The notes below the pieces were generated by a model, which saw only the letters and a program-made list of their open reading frames with translations, was not told the origin of the DNA and ran no database searches. Below, piece by piece: positions 5,385 to 5,413 of a DNA stretch of 5,413 bases. The stretch spans positions 1-5,413 of the forward strand of contig JABXKX010000069.1 in the NCBI GenBank assembly GCA_013619035.1, read 5' to 3'. How positions within the stretch are numbered: the stretch's first letter is position 1; every line of letters begins with the position of its first letter. The DNA comes from Peptostreptococcaceae bacterium. Lineage in GTDB: Bacteria; Bacillota_A; Clostridia; Peptostreptococcales; Acidaminobacteraceae. Both the position numbers and the translations under genes were made by a program.

Positions 5385-5413
5385 GAAAGTTATATCAATA
5401 ATTTCACCACTTG

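Overview
This is a low-GC window with strong AGGAGG-type ribosome binding sites. It encodes an exported S-layer-homology (SLH) protein and a lipoprotein peptidase, which together point to a Gram-positive anaerobe of the Bacillota, most likely Clostridia. No rRNA, tRNA, CRISPR array or complete transposase gene is visible.

Layout, left to right. (1) 567..1, minus strand: the first 189 codons of a gene that runs off the left edge, of uncertain family (possibly related to SEC-C-type Firmicutes proteins). (2) 568-725: divergent intergenic region with two short perfect palindromes whose centres are 21 bp apart, followed by a TATAAT box and a strong ribosome binding site. (3) 726-2762, plus: an oligoendopeptidase F (M3B zinc peptidase) carrying a lipoprotein signal and an acidic tether, so probably displayed outside the membrane. 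(4) 2765-3018: an intergenic stretch between two convergent genes, which I read as a decayed MITE-like or IS-derived element. It holds one intrinsic terminator facing each way. (5) 4341..3025, minus: a secreted protein with three SLH-like repeats and two C-terminal Ig-like domains. (6) 4342-4661: noncoding leader and spacer. (7) 4662-4838: a second, shorter and diverged copy of the same element, in the same orientation. (8) 4899-5384, plus: a flavodoxin-fold protein resembling the HemG-type flavodoxin family.

No pathway ties these genes together. The two best-understood products both act at the cell surface: one peptidase tethered to the membrane, and one protein probably bound to cell-wall polymers. 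They are convergent, not an operon. Each gene appears to have its own promoter.

The main unexpected structure is the pair of related elements (2765-3018 and 4662-4838). They share an inverted terminal motif, CAATGTCATTAAGT. They flank the SLH gene in direct orientation, and the first supplies the apparent terminators of both neighbouring genes. This was found by eye alignment. The family is unknown and no target-site duplication was recognised.
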